Shown here in pieces: positions 1 to 9,833 of a stretch of DNA of 64,000 bases (position 1 is its first letter; every line of letters starts with the position of its first letter). The notes below the pieces were generated by a model, which searched no databases, had not been told where the DNA came from, and saw only the letters and a list, made by a program, of their open reading frames with translations. The stretch lies in assembly GCF_018401815.1 (NCBI RefSeq), contig NZ_JAGYKG010000005.1, positions 186,001-250,000 of the forward strand, written 5' to 3'. The DNA is from Nonlabens sp. GTDB taxonomy: Bacteria; Bacteroidota; Bacteroidia; Flavobacteriales; Flavobacteriaceae. The translations under genes and the position numbers were made by a program.

Positions 1-468
1 GCGACTGATTTGCAATATGAAATACTAGCAAGACAATTGCCTTCTATGAATCAACGTATCAGTGATGCTTATAAAAACACTCGCGAATTTGTAGATTTCA
101 TAGGTAAAACTTTGCCTGAGGCTAAAATCAATTTTGTTTCTGAAGAACTAGCAGATCAAGGCTTCACCCCATCGGTATTTTCATTGGACCTTCCCACCAA
201 AGGATCCACAGATGAAGAAAGAGAATCTTACAAAAGGGCGTTGAATCTTCAATTGATCCATTTAATGATTGCAGAAATCCCAGACGAAAGTAAATTTTGT
301 GTGAGCTATGGTCAATTAGAAGGATGTTACTGGACGGTGCCTGCCACCTCTACACAAGGAACTACTAAAGAGGGTGATAAGGATTATATTGTACGTGCCT
401 CTCTGTCACCAAATTTAGATCTAGAACGACATAAAAAAGTGTTTTTAGAATTTGTGGAGCAAATCTGA
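1..468 (+). CDS. Hypothetical protein, 5' end outside the window
   Basis: The reading frame is open from the first base of the window, so the gene almost certainly starts upstream; the TTG at position 10 need not be a start. The visible 155 codons encode a soluble, acidic protein with no signal peptide or membrane segment. A Cys-Tyr-Trp stretch (GQLEGCYWTVP) lies near the middle and the tail is charged. I do not recognise the family. The stop is TGA at 466-468. Codon use matches the neighbouring core genes. Confidence 0.6.
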   Translation, partial: ATDLQYEILARQLPSMNQRISDAYKNTREFVDFIGKTLPEAKINFVSEELADQGFTPSVFSLDLPTKGSTDEERESYKRALNLQLIHLMIAEIPDESKFCVSYGQLEGCYWTVPATSTQGTTKEGDKDYIVRASLSPNLDLERHKKVFLEFVEQI

Positions 469-713
469 TAAAATCTCATCTAAGCAGGACTCCTTAAAGA
501 AAAGGTATACGAAGTAGTTGTGTTTACTAATTGGAGATGGCCTAAAAGACTATTTGGTATTCCAAATAGCTTGTTTTTAAAAGCGCCAAAAACCATAAGC
601 TTGGTTTTGCGGCTTTTATATCGAGTTTTAAATGACGTAGCAATAGAATTAAAAGCCTGTGAATAAAGCAGACTTCTTCCAACTCAACTATATTGCACAA
701 GTAAATCAGTATT

Positions 714-938
714 ATGAAATTAAACTTATTGTCTTGCGATGCTCTAAGACCAGAGAGAAGAGCCATAGCCCAATGTATTGTAGAGATTTCATTTCTAATG
801 AGTGCCTCTTTATCAAACGAATTGACCGATATTCTTCTTGAAGGAGATGCGGTAGAAATTGAGGTTGAGGATAAAAACACGGCAACTGCTCTAAGATCAC
901 TGCGCAAACTAAGTATCGACTACGAGATTATAGAATAA
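714..938 (+). CDS. Small hypothetical protein (74 aa), possible gene
   Basis: This short ORF starts with ATG and encodes an N-terminal helix-like half, followed by an acidic segment with alternating residues (AVEIEVED) and a final ALRSLRKLSIDYEII stretch. The pattern could be a small alpha/beta domain of ACT or ferredoxin-like type, which is inference only. Overlapping ORFs on both strands (542-907 minus, 659-841 plus) look less protein-like. I see no clear promoter. Whether it is expressed is uncertain. Confidence 0.4.
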   Translation: MKLNLLSCDALRPERRAIAQCIVEISFLMSASLSNELTDILLEGDAVEIEVEDKNTATALRSLRKLSIDYEIIE

Positions 939-1261
939 ATCAAATTAAGCCTCTACAGCTTGCAAGTTTCTAAAACCTATGGGTAGTGCTTTTCAAAATA
1001 AAACTGTTCTTATCGCTTTTCCCTTTTTAAAAGAATCTTTAATTAATTCCAAAGGCTTTTAGCTTTAAAAAAACTTACTCTCAGTCATCCCTAAATACCT
1101 CAATAGAAAATAAACTTCTGTATTAAATAAGTTACCTTCCTTTTTCTAGCCTAGCGGCTTGTGATAAGACCATAAGCGGAAGTCTTATCAAGGCGTTTAT
1201 ATCACTTGCGGGTGCCTAAGTAGTGTAAAGGGGGAATAATAGATGGTTCTAATACGATCAA
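939..1261. other. Gene-free stretch with a hairpin
   Basis: This 323-bp gap between the small ORF and the convergent methyltransferase gene has no convincing ORF. Its only structure is a perfect 9-bp inverted repeat, TGATAAGAC / GTCTTATCA, at 1162-1170 and 1182-1190 with an 11-base loop. No T-tract follows on either side, so it is not a standard intrinsic terminator. It may still separate the convergent transcripts. Confidence 0.5.
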
Positions 1262-2329
1262 TTACTTATGTTGAAGCTCCCAAAGCTCCACTTCTTCTTG
1301 ATCGCGCCAGTGTGGATCGCGTTTGGTTTTTTCTGAAGCAGAATTCACTCGCTTTTTAAAGCAACGTTCCAGTTGGAACCTATCGTTTTCTGCAAGTTCC
1401 TTTTCTATAGGATGTTCTTTGGTGACCTCTGTTATTTGAGCAATATTAGAAAACAAAATAACTAATTTACCACCTTCTGCCAGGCGTTCTTTTGCTCCTT
1501 CAAAGAATGATGGAAACAGATCTTCTTTATAATAAATGGCTTGATCAAGTCCTTCAACATCTTGTGATGCGGGCAACCATGGCGGATTAAACACAATAAG
1601 CTCTGCTGGTTGATCAAATTTTCCAAAAAGGGGGGCATGATCCAGTTCTATTTTACGAGATAACTTGGTATCGCCCATATATTCAGTAAGGCCGATAATA
1701 GCATTCGGGTTTACATCTGTAGCAAAGACTTTTTGAAAACTATATTTAAGCAGTTGAAGAGCGAGAACACCAGATCCTGTTCCTACATCAAACGCTGCTT
1801 TCTTAGGTCCCTCATAACGTTCTAAATAGGTATCAAAGACTTCCAAATGCTCAAAACGTGTTGGGAAATAAACCCCGTAATAAGGGTGTATTTTATTGCG
1901 CAGTACAGGAATGGAAATCCCTTTTTTAAACCATTGCCAAGAGCTGTTAAGTCCTTGAATTAATGGAAGAGGTAAATGAAACTCACTGACGTCTGGATAT
2001 AATTTCTCTAACCAACCTATGGAAGGTGCTTTTTTTACCTCTAGTTGATTTTGAACGATCTCTAGCAAAATAAGATGGGACATTTTGCGGTAGGTATCTC
2101 GGTAAACTTGCTGTTCTTGATAGGTTGTATTAGGCAACTTCTTTTTAAGGTGCACATGCAATTCCTTGAGCAGATTCAGGCCATTGCTATAAAATGATCT
2201 TATAAGCACCACTTTACCCTCTTCTAAATTGTTCATAGTCGTAACCAGATTAGAATTAGCATCATAAAATGCTGGTCGCTCTGTTAAGTCTATAGGTGTT
2301 GGTCTGTTAATTTTGATATCCGTACTCAT
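1262..2329 (-). CDS. Class I SAM-dependent methyltransferase (MTS/PrmC-like)
   Basis: The 355-residue protein has a long N-terminal region of about 185 residues, then a Rossmann methyltransferase domain. Motif I is FDVGTGSGVLAL (around residue 190) and motif IV is NPPW (around residue 255). An N-P-P-[YFW] motif is typical of enzymes that methylate amide or exocyclic nitrogens, such as PrmC/HemK and RsmC-type MTS proteins. The substrate cannot be read from the sequence. The C-terminal tail is rich in charge and Trp/Glu. It stands alone, converging on the small ORF to its left. Confidence 0.75.
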   Translation of the reverse strand: MSTDIKINRPTPIDLTERPAFYDANSNLVTTMNNLEEGKVVLIRSFYSNGLNLLKELHVHLKKKLPNTTYQEQQVYRDTYRKMSHLILLEIVQNQLEVKKAPSIGWLEKLYPDVSEFHLPLPLIQGLNSSWQWFKKGISIPVLRNKIHPYYGVYFPTRFEHLEVFDTYLERYEGPKKAAFDVGTGSGVLALQLLKYSFQKVFATDVNPNAIIGLTEYMGDTKLSRKIELDHAPLFGKFDQPAELIVFNPPWLPASQDVEGLDQAIYYKEDLFPSFFEGAKERLAEGGKLVILFSNIAQITEVTKEHPIEKELAENDRFQLERCFKKRVNSASEKTKRDPHWRDQEEVELWELQHK

Positions 2330-2672
2330 AAATAGGTTTTGATGGTTGGTAATATAAGGTATATTTTCACTTTTACCTCATTCATTAAGGCGTGACCACT
2401 GTTGTGGTCGGGCTTTACGCTGCAATTCCTCGCAGGTACCCAAGAAAAATGGGTGCCTGCTGCGGGATTTCCACTGCAATCCCTCACGCAAACTTGTAAT
2501 AAGCACAATCTACTCATTAAAATTAAAAAAGGAAAAAGCCAACTACATCATACACCTAAAAGACAGCTTCAAGTTTACAAGAGTAAAAATTAAATCTCTG
2601 GTAGCTACTAAAAATCAGAGATCAAAAAATGATTGGAGCAATTTGGATTAAAAGAATTTTCGCAGGCTGTAA
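2330..2672. repeat. REP-like intergenic element with two hairpins
   Basis: This gap between the methyltransferase and ung has no credible gene. It holds a GC-rich block at about 2391-2490, unlike the AT-rich flanks. One hairpin is GACCAC / GTGGTC (2394-2399, 2404-2409) with a 4-base loop. The second is GCAGGTACCC / GGGTGCCTGC (2432-2441, 2451-2460) with one mismatch and a 9-base loop. The phrase CTGCAATCCCTC (about 2474) echoes CTGCAATTCCTC (about 2420). Blocks of this style are scattered between genes in many flavobacterial genomes, from memory. It occurs once in this window. Confidence 0.5.
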
Positions 2673-3338
2673 CTACCATTTTATAGGCTTCATTCCGTGT
2701 TCTTGTAAATAGCGATTGGTCTTAGAAAAATGTTGGTTTCCAAACCAGTAGCCTCTATTAGCACTTAAAGGTGATGGATGACCGGTTTCTAAAATAAAGT
2801 GAAATTTAGGATCGATAAGCGTTGCTTTTTCTTTGGCAAATCCGCCCCAAAGAAGAAACACCACATTTTTACGCTCATCAGATATTCTTCTAATAACCGT
2901 ATCCGTAAATTTTTCCCACCCTTTTTTCTGGTGACTACCCGCCATTGATTCCCGCACAGTAAGAACGGTATTGAGCAACAAAACCCCTTGGTCGGCCCAG
3001 CGTTCTAAATTCCCAGATTCTGGATACGGCTGATTTAAATCTTGAGAGATTTCTTTAAATATGTTGATCAAACTAGGCGGATGCTTTATGCCATCAGTTA
3101 CAGAGAAACACAAACCGTTTGCCTGACCGGCAGCGTGATAAGGATCTTGTCCTATAATCACTACTTTTACACGTTCATAGGGAGTGCGATCAAAAGCTGC
3201 AAAAATTTTATTACCCGGTGGATAACAAGTGTGTTCTCTATAATCATGTTTTACAAACTCCGTCAAGTCCTCAAAATAAGGTTGACACAATTCATCACGC
3301 AATACTTCTCTCCAACTTGCTTCTATCTGTAGGGACAT
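2673..3338 (-). CDS. ung: Uracil-DNA glycosylase (family 1)
   Basis: Ung removes uracil from DNA and starts base-excision repair. The 221-residue length fits the family. The water-activating motif GQDPYH lies at residues 63-68, with catalytic Asp65. The minor-groove/leucine loop GHPSPLS is near residue 187, with its catalytic His. The uracil-specificity segment GLCFSV follows the first motif as expected. On the coding strand, a TAACTTTA box (one base off TAnnTTTG) lies just upstream of the start. It is a single-gene unit convergent to nothing obvious. Confidence 0.97.
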   Translation of the reverse strand: MSLQIEASWREVLRDELCQPYFEDLTEFVKHDYREHTCYPPGNKIFAAFDRTPYERVKVVIIGQDPYHAAGQANGLCFSVTDGIKHPPSLINIFKEISQDLNQPYPESGNLERWADQGVLLLNTVLTVRESMAGSHQKKGWEKFTDTVIRRISDERKNVVFLLWGGFAKEKATLIDPKFHFILETGHPSPLSANRGYWFGNQHFSKTNRYLQEHGMKPIKW

Positions 3339-3628
3339 ATTTCTTTTTGGGTAAAGTTACTAGATGTTCTTGAGTAATAAGAGGGTTGAGAACAATAGAA
3401 TTCATAAAAAACAGATCGAGAAATACATCAGATTCATAAACAAATTACAGCTCTGGAGCTTAGTGATTCCTATCCAATCCCTAATGTCGGGGACTGCAAA
3501 TGATAAAACTCCACTATACCAGGTATTGTAAAACTTAAGAATTCGATGGCTCATCAACACAAAACTAAAAATTCACCGCTTAAAACTCAAACCTAAAATC
3601 GTACTTTTGTGAAAATCAAAAATCTCTC
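3339..3628. other. Divergent intergenic region ung/udk
   Basis: This 290-bp spacer separates the divergent ung and udk genes. It contains the udk promoter box at its right end. I see no ORF, repeat or structured RNA here. Confidence 0.4.
3602..3609 (+). promoter_or_regulatory. TAnnTTTG -7 box for udk operon
   Basis: TACTTTTG matches the Bacteroidetes -7 consensus TAnnTTTG and ends 19 bases before the udk ATG. No clear -33 element is visible. It probably drives udk, the divIC-like gene, mutA and mutB. Confidence 0.55.
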
Positions 3629-4237
3629 ATGCTTATACTAGGAATCGCAGGTGGAACCGGTAGTGGGAAAACCACAGTTGTCGAACAAATGGTTCATGAA
3701 TATCCAGATCACGAAGTAACCGTTATCTCTCAAGATTCTTATTATAAAGACACTAGTGACCTTACTTATGAAGAGCGCACTAAAATCAATTTTGATCATC
3801 CTGAAAGTATCGATTTTGATTTATTGGAAAAGCATCTTTTACAGCTCAAAGAAGGAAAAACTATAGATCAACCTGTTTACAGTTTTAAAGAGCACAACCG
3901 CACTGAGGAAACTATAAAAACCGCACCTAGTCAAGTGGTTATCGTAGAAGGGATCTTAATCCTTACCATGCCTAACATTCGTAAGCTGTTTGACATCAAA
4001 GTTTATATTGACTGCGACAGCGATGAGCGATTGATAAGAAGGTTAAAACGCGATATTGCAGATCGTGGGCGCAATTTAAATGAAGTACTGGAGCGTTATC
4101 AGAATACCTTAAAACCTATGCACCAACAGTTTATAGAATCTACCAAGGTATATGCAGATGTGATTATACCTACCAACCGATTCAATTCGGTAGGTGTTAA
4201 AATCTTGCGTACGATTATTGACCAAAAACTAGGATAA
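3629..4237 (+). CDS. udk: Uridine kinase
   Basis: Udk phosphorylates uridine and cytidine in pyrimidine salvage. The 202-residue protein begins directly with the P-loop GGTGSGKT (residues 8-15). The motifs DHPESIDFD and YSFKEHNR bind the nucleoside, and RRLKRDIADRGR is the LID region; all are typical of the bacterial enzyme. It is the first gene of an operon with the divIC-like gene 18 bp downstream. Confidence 0.96.
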   Translation: MLILGIAGGTGSGKTTVVEQMVHEYPDHEVTVISQDSYYKDTSDLTYEERTKINFDHPESIDFDLLEKHLLQLKEGKTIDQPVYSFKEHNRTEETIKTAPSQVVIVEGILILTMPNIRKLFDIKVYIDCDSDERLIRRLKRDIADRGRNLNEVLERYQNTLKPMHQQFIESTKVYADVIIPTNRFNSVGVKILRTIIDQKLG

Positions 4238-4255
4238 TTTCTTAAATTTCCACTT

Positions 4256-4591
4256 ATGGGATTAAAAAAAATAAAAGCTAGTCCATATTGGAAGTTTTTT
4301 AGTAATAAGTACACGCTTATTAGCCTCTTTTTTGCAGTCTGGATTTTATTTCTAGATGCAAATGCTTGGATGACATCACACAGAAGCATTGACCAACACA
4401 TCTCTGAAAAAGAAAAAAATGTTGATTTCTATAGAAAAGGAATAGCACGTGATCAAGCGCGAATAGCTTCTTTAAAAGATAGTTTAGGTTTAGAAAAATT
4501 TGCTCGAGAGCGCTATTTAATGAAACGTAGTAATGAAGAGGTGTTCATTATTCAGCATCCAGACTCTGTAAAAACTAAAGAAAATGAGTAA
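4256..4591 (+). CDS. Septum formation initiator family protein (DivIC/FtsB-like)
   Basis: This 111-residue bitopic membrane protein has a short basic cytoplasmic start, one transmembrane helix at about residues 19-37, and an extracytoplasmic coiled coil. It ends with the conserved FARERYLMKRSNEEVF segment, typical of DivIC/FtsB proteins. Those link FtsL and FtsQ in the divisome. The last 8 bases overlap mutA, so translation of the two is probably coupled. Placement between udk and mutA recurs in flavobacteria, from memory. Confidence 0.85.
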   Translation: MGLKKIKASPYWKFFSNKYTLISLFFAVWILFLDANAWMTSHRSIDQHISEKEKNVDFYRKGIARDQARIASLKDSLGLEKFARERYLMKRSNEEVFIIQHPDSVKTKENE

Positions 4592-5963
4592 AGAACTTTT
4601 CCACGATTTTGAACCAGTTTCTGAAGCACAATGGAAACAGAACATTCAAATGGACCTCAAAGGTGCCGATTATAACAAGACACTGATAACACCAACCCGA
4701 GAAGGCATACATATCAAGCCATTTTACCATAGAGATGGTGCCCCTGAGGTACATATTCCTAATCGCTCGTCACCGACTAACGATTGGTATATTTCTCAGC
4801 GGGTGTATGCGGGTAATGCGGTTGCCGCAAATAAAAAAGCCTTAGATATACTCAGCCGTGGTGGAGAAGGAATTATTTTCTCTATCCCTCATAAAGACAT
4901 CGATCCTGGGGTACTATTTAAAAACCTTCCTCAAAATGGCATACAGGTGCATCCTCAGTTTTTTGATTTGGATTATATCAAATCAGTTCATAAAATCGCT
5001 CCAAAAGTATACATTCACATAGACATCATCCACCAATTGGTAAGTGATGGTAACTGGTTTAAAAACAAGGATCAAGATCATCAAAAACTAGATGCTTTTA
5101 TCCATAACTTTGAAGGTTACTTTTCAAACATTACGGTAAATACCACTACCTATCAACAAGCTGGCGCTACGATTACACAGGAACTTGCCTATTTTACGGC
5201 TCACCTTAACGAGTATTTAAATCATTTAAATGATACTGGTCATTTATCCGCTTTCGCGAAAGCGGGAAAAAGAATCAATATAGACACTTCAATAGGCAGC
5301 CATTACTTTTTTGAAATGGCAAAATACCGTGCCTATCGCATTCTTACTAAAACATTAGGAGAAGTATACAACATTGATTTGGAGTGCTATATTACGGCCT
5401 CTCCTAGCCTGCGCAATAAATCCTTAATGGATTACAACGTCAACTTGTTGCGCACCACAACAGAGTGTATGAGCGCCGTATTGGGCGGTGCCGACACCTT
5501 GTGTAACATCCCTTATGATACCTTTTTTAACAAGGAAAATGAATTCGGCGATAGGATTGCTCGCAACCAGTTGATCATCTTAAAAGAAGAAGCGTACCTG
5601 AATCAAATAGGCAACGCTGCTGACGGTTCTTACTATGTAGACACGATCACCAAACAACTCGTTGAAAAGTCTTTAGAAGTATTTAAAGACATCGAGAAAG
5701 CTGGTGGAATGGTACAATCCCTTTTTGAAGGAACCATACAACGCAAGATCAAAGAAAGTGCGCAACAGGAACAACAAGATTTCAATGATGGAAAACGAGT
5801 TCTAGTAGGAGCCAATAAATATCCTAACGCGGCCCTTCCGCTGCAAAAAGAATACGAAATCTTGCCTTTTGTAAAAATAAATCCGCGTAAAACGTTGGTA
5901 CAGCCCGTTATCACTAGAAGACTGACAGAAGAATTGGAGAAAAGCGAAATGAAGAAATTATAA
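4584..5963 (+). CDS. mutA: Methylmalonyl-CoA mutase small (beta) subunit
   Basis: This is the non-catalytic partner in the mutase that interconverts succinyl-CoA and (R)-methylmalonyl-CoA. The 459-residue protein keeps only the TIM-barrel part; motifs include [15 protein letters not shown] and [14 protein letters not shown]. It lacks the C-terminal B12-binding domain of the large subunit and is shorter than actinobacterial small subunits. A copy of the 16-bp palindrome at 5249-5264 is read as AFAKA at about residue 222, just before the IGSHYFF barrel segment. The stop overlaps the mutB start by one base. Confidence 0.92.
   Translation: MSKELFHDFEPVSEAQWKQNIQMDLKGADYNKTLITPTREGIHIKPFYHRDGAPEVHIPNRSSPTNDWYISQRVYAGNAVAANKKALDILSRGGEGIIFSIPHKDIDPGVLFKNLPQNGIQVHPQFFDLDYIKSVHKIAPKVYIHIDIIHQLVSDGNWFKNKDQDHQKLDAFIHNFEGYFSNITVNTTTYQQAGATITQELAYFTAHLNEYLNHLNDTGHLSAFAKAGKRINIDTSIGSHYFFEMAKYRAYRILTKTLGEVYNIDLECYITASPSLRNKSLMDYNVNLLRTTTECMSAVLGGADTLCNIPYDTFFNKENEFGDRIARNQLIILKEEAYLNQIGNAADGSYYVDTITKQLVEKSLEVFKDIEKAGGMVQSLFEGTIQRKIKESAQQEQQDFNDGKRVLVGANKYPNAALPLQKEYEILPFVKINPRKTLVQPVITRRLTEELEKSEMKKL
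5249..5264. repeat. Iterated palindrome, copy 1 (in mutA)
   Basis: A perfect CGCTTTCGCGAAAGCG, extended to 18 bases by flanking C and G. It is read in mutA as Ala-Phe-Ala-Lys-Ala. Confidence 0.9.
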
Positions 5964-8086
5964 TGAAAAGAAAGGACCTCTCTAACATAACGCCCAATTA
6001 CGATTTTCATAGTGCTCGGCCAGAGTCCGCTACTTATGAAACATCTGAAGGGATTTTGATAAAAAAAGAATACACAAAAGAAGATGTAGCAGCTGTTGAG
6101 CATCTAGATTTTGTGGCTGGTACTGCTCCTCATCTGCGTGGTCCCTACTCTACCATGTACGTGCGCAGACCGTGGACCGTAAGGCAGTATGCTGGTTTTT
6201 CAAGTGCAACAGAATCTAATGCCTTTTATAAGCGCAATCTCGCTGCTGGACAAAAAGGACTCTCCGTTGCTTTTGACCTCGCTACACATAGAGGTTATGA
6301 TTCGGATCATGAACGTGTGGTAGGCGATGTAGGAAAAGCTGGTGTTGCGATAGATAGTGTGGAGGATATGAAAATTCTCTTTGATGAAATCCCATTAGAT
6401 AAGATGTCCGTTTCCATGACAATGAATGGCGCTGTGTTGCCTATTATGGCATTTTACATTGTCGCTGCTATGGAACAAGGTATTCATCCTCAATTATTAA
6501 GCGGTACGATTCAAAACGATATCCTTAAGGAGTTCATGGTTCGTAATACGTATATTTATCCGCCTACTCCCAGCATGCAAATCATCTCAGACATATTTGA
6601 GTACACGAGTCAGCACATGCCTAAGTTTAACTCGATTTCTATATCTGGATACCACATGTATGAAGCTGGTGCAACCAGCGACATTGAACTGGCCTATACA
6701 CTAGCTGATGGTTTAGAGTATGTACGTAAAGGACTTGCTGCAGGAATGAACATAGATACCTTTGCTCCTCGTTTATCTTTTTTCTGGGCAATAGGAATGA
6801 ATCACTTTATGGAAATTGCCAAAATGCGCGCGGCACGCATGCTTTGGGCAAAAATGATCCAACAGTTTCATCCTAAAAATCCTAAATCTCTTGCCTTAAG
6901 AACCCATTGTCAGACTTCTGGCTGGTCCCTTACCGAGCAAGACCCTTTTAATAATGTCGCTCGTACTACAATAGAAGCTTCGGCAGCAGCTTTTGGTGGG
7001 ACCCAAAGTTTACATACCAATGCGTTGGACGAAGCTATTGCGTTACCAACAGAGTTCTCTGCCCGTATTGCAAGAAACACACAACTATACCTTCAAGAAG
7101 AGACGGGAATCACAAAAACCGTAGATCCTTGGGCAGGTTCTTATTATGTAGAATCACTTACAGATCAACTAGCCGATAAAGCTTGGGAATTGATTCAAGA
7201 AGTAGAAGAATTAGGCGGAATGACCAAAGCTATAGAAGCGGGTATTCCCAAAATGCGTATTGAAGAAGCTGCTGCAAAAAAACAGGCACGTATTGACTCC
7301 GGTATTGACACCATCGTGGGAATTAATAAATACAAGAGCCCAGATGAAGACATGATCGATACTTTTGAAGTAGATAATGCTGCGGTAAGAGTAGAGCAAA
7401 TCGATCGGCTGACACAAATAAAAGCTTCTAGAGATGACCAAAACGTACATGCAGCTTTAAATGCTTTAACCGATTGTGCCCGCTCAAAAAAAGGAAATCT
7501 TCTGGAACTGGCCGTGGTTGCTGCAAAAGAACGAGCTACTTTAGGCGAAATTTCTGATGCGCTAGAAAAAGTGTACGGTCGTTACCGCGCAACTATTAAA
7601 AGTGTTCAAGGTGTTTATAAAAAGGAAATTATGAATGATCCCGCTTTCGCGAAAGCGCAACAACTAGCCGATCAATTTGCAAAGACAGAAGGCCGAAGAC
7701 CTAGAATCATGATCGCCAAAATGGGTCAAGACGGACACGATCGCGGAGCTAAAGTAGTTGCTACAGGCTACGCAGACGTTGGTTTTGACGTAGATATTGG
7801 TCCTTTATTCCAGACCCCTTCCGAAGCTGCCAAACAAGCCGTAGAAAACGATGTGCATGTTTTGGGAGTTTCTTCACTAGCTGCAGGACACAAAACGCTT
7901 GTTCCACAAGTCATGGACGAATTAAAGAAATACGGACGTGAGGACATTATGATTGTCGTGGGAGGAGTGATTCCTCGTAAGGACTATCAGTTCCTTTTTG
8001 ACGCTGGAGTAGCGGCAGTATTTGGTCCAGGAACAAAGATCAGTGAAGCTGCCATAGATATTTTAGGACTGTTGATGCAAGAATAA
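5963..8086 (+). CDS. mutB: Methylmalonyl-CoA mutase large (alpha) subunit
   Basis: This is the catalytic, adenosylcobalamin-dependent subunit linking propionate or odd-chain and branched amino-acid metabolism to succinyl-CoA. Of 707 residues, about 1-540 form the substrate-binding TIM barrel (motifs [36 protein letters not shown]). The B12 domain occupies about 575-705 and carries GQDGHDRG, whose His is the cobalt ligand, then GPLFQTPSE and GGVIPRKD. The palindrome copy at 7642 encodes AFAKA in the linker between the two domains. It completes the udk operon. Confidence 0.97.
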   Translation: MKRKDLSNITPNYDFHSARPESATYETSEGILIKKEYTKEDVAAVEHLDFVAGTAPHLRGPYSTMYVRRPWTVRQYAGFSSATESNAFYKRNLAAGQKGLSVAFDLATHRGYDSDHERVVGDVGKAGVAIDSVEDMKILFDEIPLDKMSVSMTMNGAVLPIMAFYIVAAMEQGIHPQLLSGTIQNDILKEFMVRNTYIYPPTPSMQIISDIFEYTSQHMPKFNSISISGYHMYEAGATSDIELAYTLADGLEYVRKGLAAGMNIDTFAPRLSFFWAIGMNHFMEIAKMRAARMLWAKMIQQFHPKNPKSLALRTHCQTSGWSLTEQDPFNNVARTTIEASAAAFGGTQSLHTNALDEAIALPTEFSARIARNTQLYLQEETGITKTVDPWAGSYYVESLTDQLADKAWELIQEVEELGGMTKAIEAGIPKMRIEEAAAKKQARIDSGIDTIVGINKYKSPDEDMIDTFEVDNAAVRVEQIDRLTQIKASRDDQNVHAALNALTDCARSKKGNLLELAVVAAKERATLGEISDALEKVYGRYRATIKSVQGVYKKEIMNDPAFAKAQQLADQFAKTEGRRPRIMIAKMGQDGHDRGAKVVATGYADVGFDVDIGPLFQTPSEAAKQAVENDVHVLGVSSLAAGHKTLVPQVMDELKKYGREDIMIVVGGVIPRKDYQFLFDAGVAAVFGPGTKISEAAIDILGLLMQE
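7642..7657. repeat. Iterated palindrome, copy 2 (in mutB)
   Basis: A perfect CGCTTTCGCGAAAGCG. It is read as Pro-Ala-Phe-Ala-Lys-Ala-Gln in the mutB interdomain linker. Confidence 0.9.
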
Positions 8087-8379
8087 ACAGCTCGATGTTC
8101 TCGTTCAAATAGCCCTGAATTGTACATTTTTTTAATACAAAGACTTGAGCTTTTATCTTAAATAGGTAAGTGCGCTGTGGCTAGTAAAATCCAATTAATT
8201 ATATCATAATAATAATTTTAAGATGCAATAAAACAGTAATTTAAATAGAATTATGTTAACTTATGGTTCACTATAGATTATTTAAATTGCCACTCCAAAT
8301 TACTTGTGTATTTTAATCACAAGTCTAATATAACACCTAGTGATACGCTAAGATTTTACCATTTAAAACATTCTTACAA
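8087..8379. other. Gap between mutB and the CIA30 gene
   Basis: This 293-bp AT-rich spacer has no ORF and no strong terminator hairpin. I see no B12 riboswitch signature in it or upstream of the mutase genes. Confidence 0.4.
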
Positions 8380-8922
8380 ATGATGATACGAGCTTTTACT
8401 TCTTTAATCCTATTATTGCTTATGAATCAATCTCCGACTACTATATTCCGATTTAATAATGACGCTGATGTTTCTGCATGGAATATTGTAGACGATCGCG
8501 TCATGGGAGGGATCTCCAGAAGCTATTTTGAGCTCACTGAAGACGGTTATGGAAAGTTCCATGGCTTTGTTACCACAGAAAGTAATGGTGGGTTCAGCTC
8601 TGTAGCTTATGACTTTGACAAGTTACAGGTGAGCCCCGCTGACAAAATACGTATCAAAATCAAAGGGGATGGAAAGACTTTTCAGTTGAGAGTCAAAGCC
8701 TTTGCTGGTGATCGACACAATTACATCAAGGAATTTGATACCACTGGCGAATGGCAAATTGTTGAAATAGCGCTTTCTGAAATGATACCTTCTTGGAGAG
8801 GTAATCAATTAAGGATTCCTAATTTTGATAAAAATCAAATAACCAGTGTCACGGTATTGATAGGAAATGGGAAGAAACAAAATTTTGAGCTTCTTATGGA
8901 ATCTATAGAGGTGGTGAAGTAG
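8380..8922 (+). CDS. CIA30 family protein
   Basis: The 180-residue protein has a hydrophobic N-terminal segment (residues 3-16) that may be a signal peptide or anchor. A domain matching the CIA30 family (mitochondrial complex I intermediate-associated protein 30) follows. Visible signatures are WNIVDDRVMGGIS, an FSSVAYDF strand, and IKIKGDGKTFQLRV. The fold is a galactose-binding-like jelly roll. The bacterial role is not established, so no complex I role is claimed. A second, more divergent relative may be at 58339-58854. The next gene is convergent. Confidence 0.75.
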   Translation: MMIRAFTSLILLLLMNQSPTTIFRFNNDADVSAWNIVDDRVMGGISRSYFELTEDGYGKFHGFVTTESNGGFSSVAYDFDKLQVSPADKIRIKIKGDGKTFQLRVKAFAGDRHNYIKEFDTTGEWQIVEIALSEMIPSWRGNQLRIPNFDKNQITSVTVLIGNGKKQNFELLMESIEVVK

Positions 8923-9023
8923 TAGGGACTTAAATAGCCTATTGCTATCCAACAGCCTTACTAAATACAATTGTCATGTACTTCCACTACCACGTAGCTC
9001 AACTTGATCGTATTACTTACTAA

Positions 9024-9833
9024 TTACAACAAAGATTTATTATTCTTTCTTTCTTTTCGCTGCCTTGTAACCTCTTTCTTTTTAAGAAAGTACAGTCGGC
9101 GCTTTTCTTTAATACTTAAATCAGCACGATCACGGCTTTGTAATTCTTGAAGATCTTGGTTCTCTGATTTTCCTAATGGAATAGTTCGGTAATCTCTTAC
9201 ATTTAAACGCATTCCTACAGCAAGGTTAAGGTAACTAGCATTATTAAAAGTATCGTTTAATGCAACTGCCGACTTAATATTGTAAGACACTAGTTCGTAG
9301 CTAGGACTAAAGAAAAATGAAACCCCATCACTAAAATTATATTCCAAGCTTGAAGTAAACCGCAACACATTTCCAGAATCCCTAAACTTTCCACCACCTT
9401 GGGAGCCACTTTGTCGGTTTTTATTCTGACTGTACCCATAACCAAGGTCTGCTGTGATGTTCCAATCTTCATTTAATCGGTAGTCGTAACCCGCAAAGAA
9501 ATAAGCATTAAACTTGGTAGTTCTTGCATACTCACCGACTATAGCAGTGCTTGATACACTCATAAAATCTTGAGTGAGTGCAGCACCTAAATAAAAGTTT
9601 TTTGGCACATAAAACTGCATGCGTATTCCATAACCTACTCCTCCTTTCAATCCATTACCAGCAAAATTATCACCAGATGGAATGCCGCGTTGTAAATAAA
9701 GATCAGTAAGAAATAGACGTTTAGGTTGTTCAGAATTGGGTACGGCTAATTCTGATGAGTATTCCTGGGCAAAAGATAGGCTGGCAAACAAAAAAATCAG
9801 GATGCTTATAATTATTCTAATAGGTAATCTCAT
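9024..9833 (-). CDS. Outer-membrane beta-barrel protein
   Basis: The 269-residue protein has a clear signal peptide (hydrophobic to about residue 20, cleavage likely after FAQ at 21-23). A series of amphipathic, aromatic-rich strands follows (GVGYGIRMQFYV, KFNAYFFAGYDYRL, SLEYNFSDGVSFFFSPSYELV), typical of a small beta barrel. The tail, about 55 residues, is very basic (KKKEVTRQRKERKNNK) and unlike a barrel, which is unusual. It is the last gene of a three-gene unit and overlaps the preceding lipoprotein gene by 17 bases. Its function is unknown. Confidence 0.7.
   Translation of the reverse strand: MRLPIRIIISILIFLFASLSFAQEYSSELAVPNSEQPKRLFLTDLYLQRGIPSGDNFAGNGLKGGVGYGIRMQFYVPKNFYLGAALTQDFMSVSSTAIVGEYARTTKFNAYFFAGYDYRLNEDWNITADLGYGYSQNKNRQSGSQGGGKFRDSGNVLRFTSSLEYNFSDGVSFFFSPSYELVSYNIKSAVALNDTFNNASYLNLAVGMRLNVRDYRTIPLGKSENQDLQELQSRDRADLSIKEKRRLYFLKKKEVTRQRKERKNNKSLL

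Noticed and set aside
542..907. 121-codon ORF on the minus strand opposite the small ORF
   Set aside because: Composition is unlike a protein (Ser/Leu/Ile runs without pattern), and the plus ORF at 714 has better protein character. I keep only the latter, at low confidence.
2402..2593. ORFs on both strands across the REP-like block
   Set aside because: They arise from the hairpin repeat and encode no recognisable protein.
5633..6103. 156-codon minus-strand ORF across the mutA/mutB junction
   Set aside because: It is a shadow of two well-supported genes on the other strand.
4584..8086. B12 riboswitch controlling mutAB
   Set aside because: No B12-box or conserved riboswitch core is seen upstream of the operon or inside it.
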